Source of the DNA: Pleurotus djamor
Taxonomy: Eukaryota; Basidiomycota; Agaricomycetes; Agaricales; Pleurotaceae
Length of the DNA stretch: 64,000 nucleotides
Reading direction: 5' to 3'
Assembly (NCBI GenBank): GCA_029747585.1
Contig: JAPEVF010000168.1
Location: 1-64,000 of the forward strand
The translations under genes and the position numbers were made by a program. Below, piece after piece: positions 47,352 to 60,540 of the stretch (the first letter of the stretch is position 1; the number at the start of each line of letters is the position of its first letter). A model generated the notes under the pieces. The model did not search any database, was not told the origin of the DNA, and was given only the letters and a program-made list of their open reading frames with translations.

Positions 47352-49423
47352 ATGGCGAGCGCATCTTTCAGCCAGTTTGGTATTTCGTTGGATGGTACCA
47401 TCGGTGCGATGTTCCTTGGTATCGTCGGAGCTTCTATGTGAGTAATATATTCGGCGTCGTTGACTAGCTCTGAATCAGGAATGCTTCTTTGTTAGGCTGT
47501 ACGGGGCAGAGAACTTGCAAACGTATGCTTACTTCAGGCGATACCCGAGGGACCATGTACTGCAGAAGGCTTCGGTGCGTGGAGATCTAGTTGACAGAGG
47601 CTTGAGAACCCGGTGTTGACTTTGTTTCGGTGGTATTGGTGTGCTTAGGTCTCTCTTCTCTGGTGCGTCTTTTTTTCCCTTCTCCACATGCCGTCCATTC
47701 ATTCCTGGTTTTAGGATCATCGAGACCTTGACGCTTGCATTGGCCATTCATGCTAACTACTCCATCCTCGTCACGGGTTGGGGAAACCCTTTCTCCCTCC
47801 TTGATGTCATATGGTATGGATCGAGCACACACTTTCTGTTATTTGTTGCTGAATCGCGATACAGGAGCTATCAGCTACAGAATGTCTTCAACGTCCTCTT
47901 GATATTCTTTCTACACACGTGAGTCATATCTCTGCGAGGTCAGTCGCTACGGTTCCTGAGCGTCTTGCCGTGGATAGTCTATACGCTATCAGAACTTACA
48001 AACGTGAGTCCATCTTTGCTTCTCGTATAGTTATAAAAGCTGTCGCTAACTTGACTGCCATAGTTGGCCGTCATTTCAACCGCTACCTCCCATATGGAGC
48101 TGTGAGTCTTTGCTGTCATTGGTTTCAGGGAACTCCTGTTTATAGACTCCCCCTAGATTCTCTGTGTTGTGGTTGAATATGGTGCGTCTCTCTCTCTCTC
48201 TGGCAGAAATCTGAGCAAACTCACTCACTGTTGCGCTGTGTAGGTATCGGACTATGTGCATCNTTTTTTCTCCCTATGAAATAGCCCTTCGTTGACGTCG
48301 TTCTCTAACGAATATAGGGGCCATCGTATCAATGTAAGTTCTAAAGTATGGACGTCCTGAGTCGATCTGACCATGTGCCTCCAGGTACTCGGTCAAGCAA
48401 ATGGTAGACCTGCAAAGCGTTCTGACAGGCGGACCGATAATGAATGAAGATCTACGAGTACGTGATGCGGTTCCTCACTGGTCAATGACTGAGTACTGAT
48501 TACTGAGTCCTGGCTTTTGCTTTTGAAAGGTCTCCTTGAATACGTTCTTTATTACGAGTACCTGCGTGGACTTCATCCTCGCGTTCTTCATGTGTGCATG
48601 CCTTTACCGGTGCCATTCTGTTTTCACCGAGTAAGTTGACCGCGAACTTGTTTGTCCGTCCGAGTTTTAACTACTGATCTTGTATATCTAGGACCAACTC
48701 AAAAATACAGAAACTGATGCAGTATACAATCGCATCCGGTCTGGCAACAAGGTATGCCGTCGGTACTTATTTTCTCCACCAATGAAGTAACACTTGTGTT
48801 CTTGTCAGTGCCTGTTCGATGGCTATGGTCATATCCTTCTGGGCGTTGCCAAAGGCATTTGTGTTCGCCGGGATAGAGTTACTTCTCCCTCGCCGTATGT
48901 CCAATTTCTTACTCCCCTTAAATTTCTGCCTCTGATAGCCATTTTTCACAGTCTACGCCAACTCTTACTTAGCCATGTAAGTCCTCATATGACCCTCTCC
49001 AGAGTCTTCGTGCCTTATCCCTCGTGTAGGCTTAATATCCGCATCGTTCGCGACAAACCAACATCAGCGGCGGCAACCCACTCCCCTTTGACTTCCTCCA
49101 CCCCCAGCACGAATAAGCTTATTCCCAAAGTTCCATTGACCGTGCATGTCAGCACAAACACGTCGATCGAGAAGGAAGATATCGAAACCACTATGAACCT
49201 GAATGAGAAAGGCTCACCGCCTATATCTCAACATTCTCAAGATTCTGTTATATCCCATCCGTTCCATTACGCCTCGTACGAACCGCTGAGCGCTACAAAG
49301 CCCAGACCACTTCCACCAACTCCCTCCGCACAGCGACGCCTCTCCAGAGACGATATTTTTGGCGATCAAGGAAGATATAGAGAGAGTTGGAAGCCACAGC
49401 AACTCTACCAAACAGAAGCCTGA
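47352..49423 (+). CDS. Multi-pass membrane protein, DUF6534-like
   Basis: Integral membrane protein family expanded in mushroom fungi, with no established function. Many small exons, starting MASASFSQFGISLDGTIGAM, then LYGAENLQTYAYFRRYPRD, the helix IIETLTLALAIHANYSILV followed by TGWGNPFSLLDVIW, a helix with YQLQNVFNVLLIFFLHTLYA, and a late helix SMAMVISFWALPKAFVFAGI. The YANSYLAM segment leads into a Ser/Thr/Pro-rich cytoplasmic tail of about 115 residues ending LYQTEA. The 'n' at 48263 precedes six T and probably lies in an intron. The 3' end faces MED21, with 177 bp between the stops. Confidence 0.75.
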
Positions 49424-49600
49424 GCTCGAGCACGACGTTTGGATACTTTAAATTATTAATTATGATTATGTGGACGATTTATTTGTGTAGAGTACAAGTA
49501 GAGTACATATTATCTTGAATCTTAAGTTCGGACTGCTCCGGGTGTATCTTCGTTGAATCTGTCGCAATCACGATGTGGTCAATGGCGACAAGGAAAGGGA

Positions 49601-50265
49601 TCAACCAGGTCCTTCGTTGTCGGGTGGCGAGTCGGCGTCGACCAACATGGTCCGCAGCGTGATAGATATTTGGCGGTGTAATTCCCCTTGTGTAGTACCG
49701 TGTAAGTTGACTTTGCGAACGGGTAGAGCAAGACTCACGGGCTCGATGAACCGCTTGAGAATATTCAGAATTCACAAGTGTCATTTCTTGCTCCAGAGCA
49801 CTTAGTCGCTTTGCCTACGAGTTTGAAAGTCATGGGTCAAATCATGGGGTATAAGTTGATGAACGAACCTGCTCTTCTTCTGGCTCTGGTTCCGGCAGCG
49901 AATTTATCAGATACTCAATCTGCTTCGCTTTCACGATCAGGTCTGTGACAAGCTCCTTCTTGTTTGCTACGANGCGGGGATCCGTGTAAGTCCAACGGTA
50001 TTCAATGGCAAGGGTCATAACAGACGCACCTTCGAAGACATCTGGCGCGTCCGCCTTCCCCGCAGCTCGTTGCTTCGTGACTGGGACCTCCGGGCTGACT
50101 TGCTTGAAGTCGGCCTTTGTTGTCAAATAAAGAATGCTCCTCGACATGATAGTAAGGATCTGCGCTGTGCAGCCAAGGTGAGTATCTCTGAGTGTCACGA
50201 AGAATCATCGATGCGCGGCAACTGACTTGTTGGATTTCATCTTGAAGTTGGGTAATGCGGTCCAT
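49601..50265 (-). CDS. med21: Mediator complex subunit 21
   Basis: Small coiled-coil subunit of the Mediator middle module, which links activators to RNA polymerase II. Starts MDRITQLQDEIQQ, the family signature; the next exons give ILTIMSRSILYLTTKADF, then a variable stretch, then KKELVTDLIVKAKQIEYLIN and SLPEPEPEEEQ, corresponding to the conserved ELIxxAKxIExLIxSLP helix. It ends with LSALEQEMTLVNSEYSQAVH and a tail LRTMLVDADSPPD before the stop at 49601-49603. The 'n' at 49973 falls in an exon just before VANKKE. The gene is divergent from rtf2, with about 230 bp between starts. Confidence 0.87.
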
Positions 50266-50497
50266 AGACGAGAGTTCTTGCAGCATTTCGCTGCAGAATG
50301 GTCTCACGCAAATGGTGGTCCACAAGAAACCTGTGGCGATCCTGGACGAGCTTTTGAAATATCGGCGAAATGTCTCAGAAAACAGGGATATCCCGACTTG
50401 CAGGGTGGTCGCCAGTCACACGGGACGCCCTGTATAAGCGCCCAAATCCAACTTGTACAAACCACCACCACAACCGCCACCGTCGTCGTCGCCGCAA

Positions 50498-51538
50498 ATG
50501 GGAAATGATGGAGGAAGTATTCCTGATAGGAGAGACTTGGTGAGAAATAAACCCAAGGTCTGTAGCTTTTCTCTCACTTTTGAGTTCAGGTTCTGACAGT
50601 GAGTTCAGGCTGAGCAAGCCGACAAAGCCAATCAAACTCGAGCTCGGTGGTTCTTTTGCGCTCTTTCCAAGGTATGTTACGGATTCCACTAACGTATGGC
50701 TTTGGCTGAGTTTGTACTCATAGCGACGCTTGGAAGAACCGATAGTATCTTGTTCTCTCGGAAAGCTCTACAATAAGGATGCTTTGTTGGAATACTTGCT
50801 GGATCGCTCGGCATTTGGAGACGGTGAAATAATATGTGGGCATATCAGGTCTCTAAAGGTATGTGAAGCCGTTGTCCAGCTTGTGTCATCGTACTTATGT
50901 GGTCCAGGACGTCACGACGCTCAAACTCACGCCCAACAATGCTGCTGCTCCTCAGAAAGATGATACCGTCGAGCAAGCACGATATATCTGTCCATTATCT
51001 CACAAGGAAATGAACGGCGCCCAACCCTTCGTCTACATATCGACTTGCGGCTGTGTCTTTAGCCATGCCGGCCTCAAAGCTCTCTCTTCGTCATCAACGC
51101 TCGACCTCTGTCCTCAATGCGGCAAGAAATACGACGCGGCATCAGACGTTCTTACCATCAACCCCTCGGCCCAGGAAGAGGAGCGAATGCACGCTGCAAT
51201 GACGGCCAAGCGTTTAGCTGAGCCTCCGAAAAAGTCGAAGAAACGGAAAGCGAAAGATGATGCCGGAGTTGAGGGTGATGCGCCAGCCACAAAGAAGAAG
51301 GCTGCTGTGCCTAGCACGAACCCCTCTGTTGCAGCGGTCAGCAAGGCCGTTGTTGATAGTCTAGCGAAGGAGGAAGCGAAACGGAAGAGCGAGATGTCAG
51401 AGGCTGTCAAGTCGTTGTATGGGAAAGATCTACCCAAGAAGAAGGAGACTTTCATGACTATGGGGACATTTACTAGGGTGCGTCTCTCGACTTGTCCTCC
51501 ACCATGCCTTGTACTTATTTCCTCCTTAGTACGCTTGA
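50498..51538 (+). CDS. rtf2: Replication termination factor 2 (Rtf2) family protein
   Basis: Rtf2 acts at stalled forks and in splicing-related roles in S. pombe. It starts MGNDGGSIPDRRDLV, the family's near-invariant opening. Exons continue with WFFCALSKRRLEEPIVSC, LYNKDALLEYLLDRS, HIRSLKDVTTLKLT, YICPLSHKEMNG, STCGCVFSHAGLKAL and LDLCPQCGKKY. These are the two atypical RING/U-box-like halves with incomplete zinc ligands. A lysine-rich PPKKSKKRKAKDD segment (probable nuclear signal) follows, and the last intron leads to the ending FTRYA with TGA at 51536-51538. Confidence 0.92.
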
Positions 51539-51895
51539 CCGCAATGTACTTTGTTATGACATCGATTTGTAATTCTATTCACATTCTACGCTACGTTGAA
51601 TTATATCACTCGGATGCAGCGGAACAGGCTACAAACTCTTGTTACGACAGAGCAGGATGCTTGCGCTGTGAAGTTAGTCTTCACCACCACGACGATCTAA
51701 AACCTCCAGGAATCTATTCAGAGCCTTCCTTCAAAACGCTGCGTAGACCCTGAATCATGATCGCAGCTTGTAGATCACTCACACTACCACATGCTCACTA
51801 ACTTCCTGACTCCCACCGTCGCGGTCGCGAGCCCGCCGAAATCAGTCCTTAAATACCCACCCTTTCATATGCTCCTTTAGTGCATAGCCATTCCT

Positions 51896-53931
51896 ATGCG
51901 AACAGCAAGTCTTTGGGAAATCTCCGTCACGGCGCTTGGCTGTGCCCCTCTGGCGCTTGCTCGGAACTCCCAGCGAAACCATCTCGGGATCAAGTTCCAG
52001 AATTCAGCTTCATACGGTCACGTTGAAAGGTTATATGACGCTCCTCGGGCTTTTGATGCAACGTCCTTTTCGCCTTTGGATACACTCGACGCATTGGGAG
52101 ACACGAAATTTTCAACATTTGGACACCCCGCGTTTCCCAATCACAGCATTAGGGTAAAGAAGACCAACTTCTGCGACCCCACCGTAAAGTAGGTGTCGCC
52201 TATAGCTAAGAGTGGTTCCTCTGGCCTTGAACTAATCTCTGGAATACCATTATTTCTAGTTCGTACACTGGGTATATCGATATTGAGGCTCGACACCTCT
52301 TTTTCTACTTCTTCGAAAGTCGGAACAACCCAGATACGGACGATGTCGTATTTTGGACCAATGGGGGACCAGGTGGCTCCTCGGCGATGGGGTTATTCAT
52401 GGAATTGGGACCTTGCCGCATCGTCGATGAGAAAGGGCCTAGCTTTCACCCGGAATCCTGGAACTCCAATGCCAATATCTTCTTCATTGATCAGCCCATT
52501 GGTGTTGGATTTTCCTACGCCGAATTCGGTGAATACGTGGTAGGCCACTCCTCGGTTTGTAGCACCTTCTTATCTTATGGTGGCCTCAGAGCACCACGGA
52601 AGAGGCTGCTCAAGACGTTGCTGCCTTTGTCGCCATCTTCTTTGAAAACTTTACTAAGTTCAAAGGACGAGGGTTTCACTTCTCGGGCGAATCCTATGCT
52701 GTGAGGTTTCCGCTGAATCCTCCAGAGTGCTTTGATCAATCTTGCCCATTGTAGGGTCGATATCTTCCTTTATTCGCAGCCGCCGTTCATGATCAGAACC
52801 CGAAGTTGATCGAGTTGGGAATGACTCCCATTAATCTCAGTTCTGTCATGATCGGTGAGCACGTCCAATATCGTGACGACGTGTTCCAGAACCCTTATGA
52901 ATGATTCAAGGAAACGGGATGACTGATTTTTATAGTATGATTCCTGCATATGCGGAATTTCAGTGCACGAACGCGTCTGTCGCGCCAGTACAAAGCATAA
53001 GGTATGAGGAACTGACATTTATCCCGTCCTAGAGAGTGCTAACCGTAGACCTTCAGTGCCTGCGTCAAAATGAAACAAATGGTCAGTAGTCAGTGCATAC
53101 CGTCAAGTCACAGTTCCCTCATTTGCAACTAGCTCCCTCGGTGCCTACGGTGGTTTAAATCCTCCTGCATCGACCACTTTGACCTCATTGACTGCAATGC
53201 TGCCATCGATATTTATCACGATGCCGTTGAAGTGCCCTTCACTCTTACTGGTTCGTCATAGCTTGCGATACGCGACAAATAAAGGAATGATGGGTTTTCA
53301 CGACCAGGTAGGAACCCCTACGATATCAGTAAAGCCTGTGAGGGGGAACATGATGAAACCCTTTGCTACCCCGCAACACTGTACGTCCCCTCCTTTGCTT
53401 AGGCCAAGTTGCTACATACTCATACCATGGCAGACACGTACGAGACTATCTATCCCGACCAGACGTGCGAACAATGCTAGGCGTGGATCCTTCAGTTCGC
53501 GAGAAGTTTGTGATCGCTGATCCCGCCATCAATGCTGCATTCGGTGTGACTGTGGATATAGGACATCCGACAGTAGATCACATCGCAGCTTTGCTTGAAA
53601 GAGGTGTTCGGGTCCTCATCTATGTAGGCTCGTATGATTGGGTTTGCAATTGGTTGGGGAATATGAAGTGGACCCTTGATATGGAGTGGAGTGGAAAGGA
53701 AGCGTTTGGAAACATGGCCTTGGTGGACTGGATGGTCAATGGGACGTCTGTTGGAAAGATGCGAAGCACGAAAGGGTTTACATTCGCAACTGTTTACGGG
53801 GCCGGCCACATGGTAAGTTCCAGTGTTCAATCATCTTGTCCAGATTCTCATGCGTCTACCAGGTTCCATACGACAAACCCGCCGAGTCCTTGGAGATGGT
53901 CAAGCGTTGGATGTCTGATCAACCACTTTAG
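51896..53931 (+). CDS. Secreted serine carboxypeptidase (S10), block B
   Basis: Paralogue of the block A enzyme with the same exon layout. It starts [20 protein letters not shown] (a weaker but plausible leader). Motifs: [38 protein letters not shown], the serine in HFSGESYA (alanine follows where block A has glycine), [16 protein letters not shown], aspartate in [12 protein letters not shown] and histidine in GAGHMVPYDKP. The stop is only 64 bp from that of the Rhs gene facing it. Intact triad and open frame suggest a working enzyme. Confidence 0.88.
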
Positions 53932-53995
53932 GGTGTCATATTCAAGTTTCGTCTATATAAATACAAGCCCATACGAGCAACATCGGAATTTCGGA

Positions 53996-56900
53996 TTAAA
54001 GGACGCTGGTCTTCTCAACAGGTAAGAATCTAGGGAACGCTATCTGGCCGCCAATCATTAGGGCATTACCTCCAACACCAGCGTTGGCATTGCTGGAATT
54101 GGAAGGACCATTTGGCGCATTAGCTGGAGCCTGGCTCGATTGCTCTTGGGATTTTGACTGGTTAATACCGTACGCCAACATACCGAGGCCCACCGAGGTA
54201 GGAGGACTCGATATGACGCTGGAGAGATCACCGATGACTCTGCCAAGGGATTTGGTTTCTGGGACGAGTGAGTAACTACCGGTCTTTCTCCAGAATTTGT
54301 TGATTGCGGTGGGGTTACTGTCATAGAAGTTGAACTGCGCGTCCATAGCTACAAGGAACATCAGTGAGGACAGAGCACGCCTCTTAGACAGATAGTACGA
54401 ACCTCCAGATATGAGACCTTGCCATGCTCCGGTCGCAGCAGCTTGCCCGACTCCTTCTCCGGGTGGTTTTCCATCGGCAATGTTCGTCAGAACTTGTGAC
54501 AAGGCAGACGTTCCACTATTTACGCCGACTTGCACGGCCAAACGCACGGCGGTTCGACCGGCGAACTGGGCGGCGGACTTCAACGTTATTCCTACACCCT
54601 TCGCAACGAGATTGCCCATCGTTGCAGCAGGCATGACAGCGTTGAGAGCGGCCGAGGCACCTCCACTGATAGCTCCAGCAAGGGCACCTATACCCAATTG
54701 TATCCCCCAGTCTCTATCATTCCCTTCGCCTGTAATCGCCGATTGAATGTCATAGACGAGACCATTGACACCAGCACCAATGAGAGCACTGCCGACAATG
54801 GGTAGTAGGGTGCCAACAGCTACCGTCAAGGCAACACCAACGACAATCAACAAAATGTCAACGAACCTACTCTGTGTTAAGGTTTGTCAGATCTATGAAT
54901 GTGTGCAAAAACGTACCAATGCCACCAAGGCACGTTTCCATTCAGATCGATGAAATTGATTGGGTCGTTGCGAGAGAACGAGTACATGTTAAAGGTGGAC
55001 GGCTTGATGCCATCAAGAGCAAGTGGATAATTATCAAGAGTGAGGAAGCGACCGAGCTAGTGAACAATCCTTTAGTATGTATAGCTGAACGTATCCAAGA
55101 GACGAACGAACCTCTGGGTCGTAGAATCGGGCACCGAAGTAATATAAGTCGCCAAAAAGTTCTTTCCCTGAATACTTGTAGCGGGCCAGATCATTGCCTC
55201 TTATCAATCTAACGCGTCCGTGTGGGTCATATTCGTACTGTGAGATTATCGTGCCAGAGCTGTTAGAGACCGCGACCGTGCTTCCAAGGTGGTCCGTATG
55301 GAAGTATCGCGCTTCAGAGGACGAGCCAGTAGAGGTGAGGGAGGCGCGTCGATGGCCTTGTATGATGTAAGAGGTCTGTGTCCTGGCTCCTCCCGCAAGC
55401 AGTTCGACTTCGTAGGAGATCGTCGGGTAAATTCTGGTGGTGCCATTTGGAAGGGTGGCTTTGACGAGGCGGCCATTATAGTCGTACGCGAAAGTGGTCC
55501 CATCAAGCCTCACAAGCCGATTTTCGGAGTTGTAATCCATCCGGCGTAGGACTTGACTTCCAGATGCATCGCGCTTCTGGGTCATGTTTCCATCGGGGGA
55601 GTACTCGAACCTGTACTGTGTAGCACCAAGGCGGTTGCGAACCTCGGAAAGTTGCCAGCCATTGGTCACCAGAACAAGGTCACCTTTCTCCCTGAGGTTA
55701 CCACTAGCATCGTAGGTGAATGTCTCTTGCGCAGCAACCTCAGGATTACTTCGGCTACGACCGTTCGTACGTCTACTAATTTGACCTGGAAAGCACTAGT
55801 ACGTCAGAACAAAGGTGGAACCCCACAATATGGCGTACCCGCTGAATTGTAATCAAAGGAATTGTCCCCTTCGCCGGGTTGGATGGATTCACCCTGGACT
55901 TCATGTCGACCGATCCGGCTGAATGAATCTATAGACCAGCGCTGCGAATGCAGAAGGGTGTTGCCCCTGTTAAGATCCATGCGTGCAGCGGTGCCGTTCG
56001 CTGACAGGGTTGACGTGGCTACAAGGCCATTCCCAAATCTGCAGGTGGATGGCTTCGAGAAGACATTGTTATATGTTTCGAGTTGAACCGAAGCACGAGA
56101 AACGTTGGAAGCATCAAAGAGGTCGATACGTCTGACAGACTGGCCATCTGGAAGCAATGTTCTTCGGGTAACTGACCCATCTGGATTCGTAGCTTGAGTG
56201 AGAGCGCCTGCGACGGTCCAAGCATACCTAGATGTGTATGTCTGTCCAGAAATTGTCAAAGAGTCGGAAGTGAGATTGCCGTGGATGTCATAGTCGTATC
56301 GATGAGTCATGCTGTCCGCGGGGTTGGTGTGGGAGGATGCAACAGAGACAAGACGGTCCCTGGTGTATAGACCACCAGTATCGTACTGGAATCTTAATGT
56401 TTCCTCGGGTAGGTATTTTTCAACAATACGGCCATTCCAATCGAAGACGCTGTTCACAGTCTGTCCAGTGAGGGCATTGTTAACCGAGAGGCGACCAACG
56501 TCGTCGTCGAAGGCAGCCCGAGTATGGTGGATCACCCTCCTTGTCGCACCATTGGGTTGAGAGATCTGCCGCTCAATGACACGAGAGATCCCATCCCAGC
56601 GTAGATTGAGTTGGACGCCGGCNACCATCGGAGACCGAGATCGGTCGTCCAAGTCCATCAAAGCTCGTGTTGACACGGTGGCCGGTCTCATCGATGACTT
56701 CGACCGCAACGTTCTTGACGAAGTTAGATGTGGAAGGCTCAGGATTCGGTATGGCTCTGATGAATTGGGAAGCAACTTCAGATCTTCGACCGTCAGAGCG
56801 AGTTTCATTGGCCCTGATCATCCCACGCTCAAATGCATAGGTTGTGGTGATTGTCAAGGGAGATGTATCGGAGCTGGGAGCCGGCATGACTTTCCTGATA

Positions 56901-59900
56901 ACTCGGGATAGAGCGTCATAGGAAGCGGTCGCCCACACGGGGTTAGATCCAGAGAAATAATCCCGAGCTTTGTGCGTTAAGCGTCCAGCACCATCATATT
57001 GGGTCGCAGAGATGATGCTGACATTGGGGTTATCAAGGCTAGGCCTTTCTGTCCTCCAAGTACGACCAAACCCGTCAATGTGGCTGGTAGTGCGATAGAA
57101 GTTCGTGGAATCTAGAAGCGCAAACTCATTTCTCATAAAGTCGTTGCCTGAGACAGTGTAATTGAGCCTTGTGACAACCGTGTTGTTGACTCTAGTTTCG
57201 ATCGCTCGACCAAGGACATCGTAAGTGATAGCCGTGACCTCGCCGTTGGGTGACGTCGTCGTTATGGGGTTTGCTTGGGCTAGATCATAGGTAGCTGTTT
57301 CTATGATGGAGGCGTTCGTAGCCGTAAAGACAGTTGAGGACTGGCAATTCGTGTATGTGGGATCGTAGCCTAATCTGCGCAAGGCTCTCCCAGGACCCCG
57401 TATCACGGATTCGTTGCCAGCAGCATCATAATCGATATTCTGCGTAGACCAAACATTATCTCTGATCCACTGCTCCTGCGAGGCAATGGTCGAAGAACCA
57501 GGAACGTAAGTCCATCTTGTATGCTTCAGAATGGCACCCTGGACAACCCTCTCGGATCTCTTGTTACCGATGACCCAAGGTGACGTCTGGTTCTGGTACT
57601 CCGCATTGATCACAAGAGACAAGTTTGTCGACGTCTGCATGCTAGTAGTAGTGATATTTCCATAGTCATCATTTGTATAGGTTGTTGTGATGTTGAATGT
57701 CGGTGAGCCTCTTTCGAAGTACTGATCGCGGGTATTGGATAGGTTGATACGCCGGTTCCGACCCCCGTTGATAGAGACAGGTGTCCAGTTATTATTGGTG
57801 ACCTGCAGAGTCTCGCCGTTTGTAATCACAGCGGAAGAGGCATTCCTGACCAAACCAACCAAAGGGAACTCTTGGTGGTAATCAGAAGTGACCCGAGAGT
57901 TCAAGGTTTGGCTGAGTTTGCTAATACTCTCGAATCCCTGCCAGCCGCGACCGTCGTATGAGTAGCGAGCGTTCCGGTAGGTATAGGCTGTGCGATCCAC
58001 GACATCTGAACGAGCACGATAAGGAGTGTGAACGAGGTCCTTGACAACATATGATGGGAAGTATACGATCTGGGAGCGGGTCTGAGCACCAACTTGGGAC
58101 CCCGCAGTGGCAGCACTAGATGAGAGGGATGTGGTGAAGGACACATTGCGAGCCATTCCACTGACAGCAGTCAGGGGAGACCCAGCACCAGCAGAGCGAC
58201 TAGTCGCATCGGTTGTGTAAGTTGTAGGGTCACTGAGAGGAGCGTAAGTTGCCAGGACTCTGCCCCCCAGACCATTTTCGTAGCCAGAGACGTAGTCAAT
58301 AGGCTGGAGTGTCGAGCAAGGGAGGCTGGAAACACTGAGTTGTCCGTTCACATTTTGAGTAGTAAGAACGCAATCAACCCTTCCCAGGCCACGAAGATCT
58401 GCCCATGAAACCATGGATGAAGATACACCGGGTTGGGTAACACTGGCCACCCGGACGAAGCTGTCCGCGAAGAAACGTAGGACGTCGACGTTGGTTCGGT
58501 TGTCAATGGTAGAGAAGGTATTGACAATGTCGACGGAGAAGGGTGAAGTCGTTCTCGCTAACGTAACGTTTCCATTGAATGCAATATTGGTCGTAACAGG
58601 AGGGCCAGGTGGGAGCAAAGTCGGGCCTGAGCTACGAAGGACTTGGAATTGCAGATTACCCGAGAGATTCCTACTGGCCACTAAGATACTGGTCTTCCCG
58701 TCATCATCAGCACCATAGGGCAAGAAGGTGGTCGTCTGCAAGAAAGGGATAGATTGCGAGGCGCTGAGTAAAGGTCTATCGGTACGGAAGGCAAGCCGGC
58801 CACTTCGTGATTCAAGAAGGTCGATGGCGACTACGGAGCTGCCACTGACCAGCCTAGAGGACATGAGGAAGACATCCTCAGCACTGCGTTGATGGTTAGC
58901 ACGAGGATGTTACAGGCAAGAGACATAGGCTGACTTGTTTCCATTGAGATCACCAACGACGGTCTTGACTTGGCCTAAGGAAACACCCGCCGGGCCGTCA
59001 AGTGCGGGCAGGGCCGTGAAGGCCGTGCCGTTCGACGTGAACTGGATGAAACGGATTTGCGGTGTTCCTGATCGCAAGACTTGGTATACATATACAAGGC
59101 CAATGCGGCCATTCCCCTTCACAACGATGGCATTTCAATTGCAAGCGACATGATGAAAGTTTCGACAATGCGTACCTCGAAGTCTCCAGCATGGAATTGG
59201 CCACCAATAAATTCAGGCGCAAATTGCATCCCAGATTGAGCTTGGAATCCCTGAGGCGTCGACAAGATGATCGTAAGTGTATAAGAGTTGATTGATTGTG
59301 CGACATGCAGAAAGTCGTTTCTGCCATCACCATTGATGTCAAGGGGGATGAGCTGACTGGGGTATGTGAGGCCACTAAAGGTTGAAGAAGGCGTGGCCGC
59401 GACGATCCCATTATTCGCCGGGTGAACTTGAAGACGGAGTTGTGGTGCATTGTTGACGAGCACTCGGGAACCAATAACCAGGTCGCTTCGGCCCCTAGCA
59501 GATACATCCATAGGAAAGACCTGGGGATTGCTTCCTCCAGGGTTCAAGACGACAGGAGCTCTGACAGGATCGAAAACGGTGGGGTTGCCGTTGATCCAAG
59601 AAAAAAGTAGAGGTCGCACAGGAACATTGCTGGGGTCGACAAGCGTCAACGAAGTCAAACGGCTGATCCCCGTAGAAGGCGCCTGGTCGTAGGCGAGCCT
59701 GTGAGTATGCACAAGTCTATTCTGAACGCGGGAGGTGATGGATATCAAGCGTAGGTTGGTGGCGACTCTAGAACCTCCAACGTAGTTTACGCGGAGATCA
59801 GGCCGAGTCTGATACTGGAATTCAACCTGACGCTGGTGGGCCATATTGAGGTTGCGATTGCCTCCAAAAGAAAGACGCGCGATGGAAAAAGACCCGTTGG

Positions 59901-60540
59901 TGGTGTCATTGTTGTAGGTGTAGGTCACGTAGTTGGAGAAACTATCCCTGTATTCTGAAGTTGCCCAAGCTCTGGTCGAGTTTCGACCGACCGCTCGGAT
60001 GTTTGAATCCTGCGCAGGTTGTAAATCAGGCCAACTTGTTATTATGATGGTAGTGTTAGACTTACTGAGGTTGTACCGTACGTTCGAGTACTCCCATCGG
60101 GGAGGTACTCAATCCACGACTGTGGATTGGCGGCGTCAGTTCCGACGGCCACGACCCTAGACCACTGTTCGACTTCGTAGCGGTATTCATTACCGCCGAT
60201 GTTGATGAGACGTTGACCGTTCATTGTGAAGCGATCATTGCCATCATAGTTAATAGACCCTATTGGTAGAAGTTAGATACATGATAGCGTCTGAGAGAAG
60301 ACAGTCACCAGCGAAACCATCTTGAGCGATAGTGGCGGGAGTGCGCTCTACGATGGAGATGCCTTTAATGGTCCAGCCAGTCCCGATCGTAGAAGCGGTG
60401 TTGGACGCTGAATGATAGTTCAAAGCAATTTCTGGAGCAAGTCGAGCAGGGGGGAGTTGTATAGGAATTGTTAACGCCAGAGAGCCATTCGGATCGACCG
60501 AATGGTCAATCTTGAGAGTTCCAACGATGCTTTGCGACAT
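53996..60540 (-). CDS. SpvB/Tc-toxin-like protein with Rhs repeats, block B
   Basis: Paralogue of the block A giant protein, with the same start MSQSIVG, the same domain order and the same hydrophobic ending before PRFLPVEKTSVL. SpvB-like N-terminus (LPPARLAPEIALNYHS), PLDINGDGRNDF near 59330, Rhs repeats (YDVLGRAIETRV, FDGLGRPISVSDG), and the core with HTDHLGSTVAVSNSSG and RNDPINFIDLNG. An 'n' at 56623 sits in coding sequence and shifts the frame. The block A copy shows no additional base there, so it is more likely a base-call problem than a real break. Protein divergence from copy A is moderate and spread evenly, C-terminus included. Confidence 0.83.

Noticed and set aside
34852..60540. 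Bacterial contamination as the source of the Rhs genes
   Set aside because: Both copies contain short fungal-type introns and are embedded between clear fungal genes on the same sequence.
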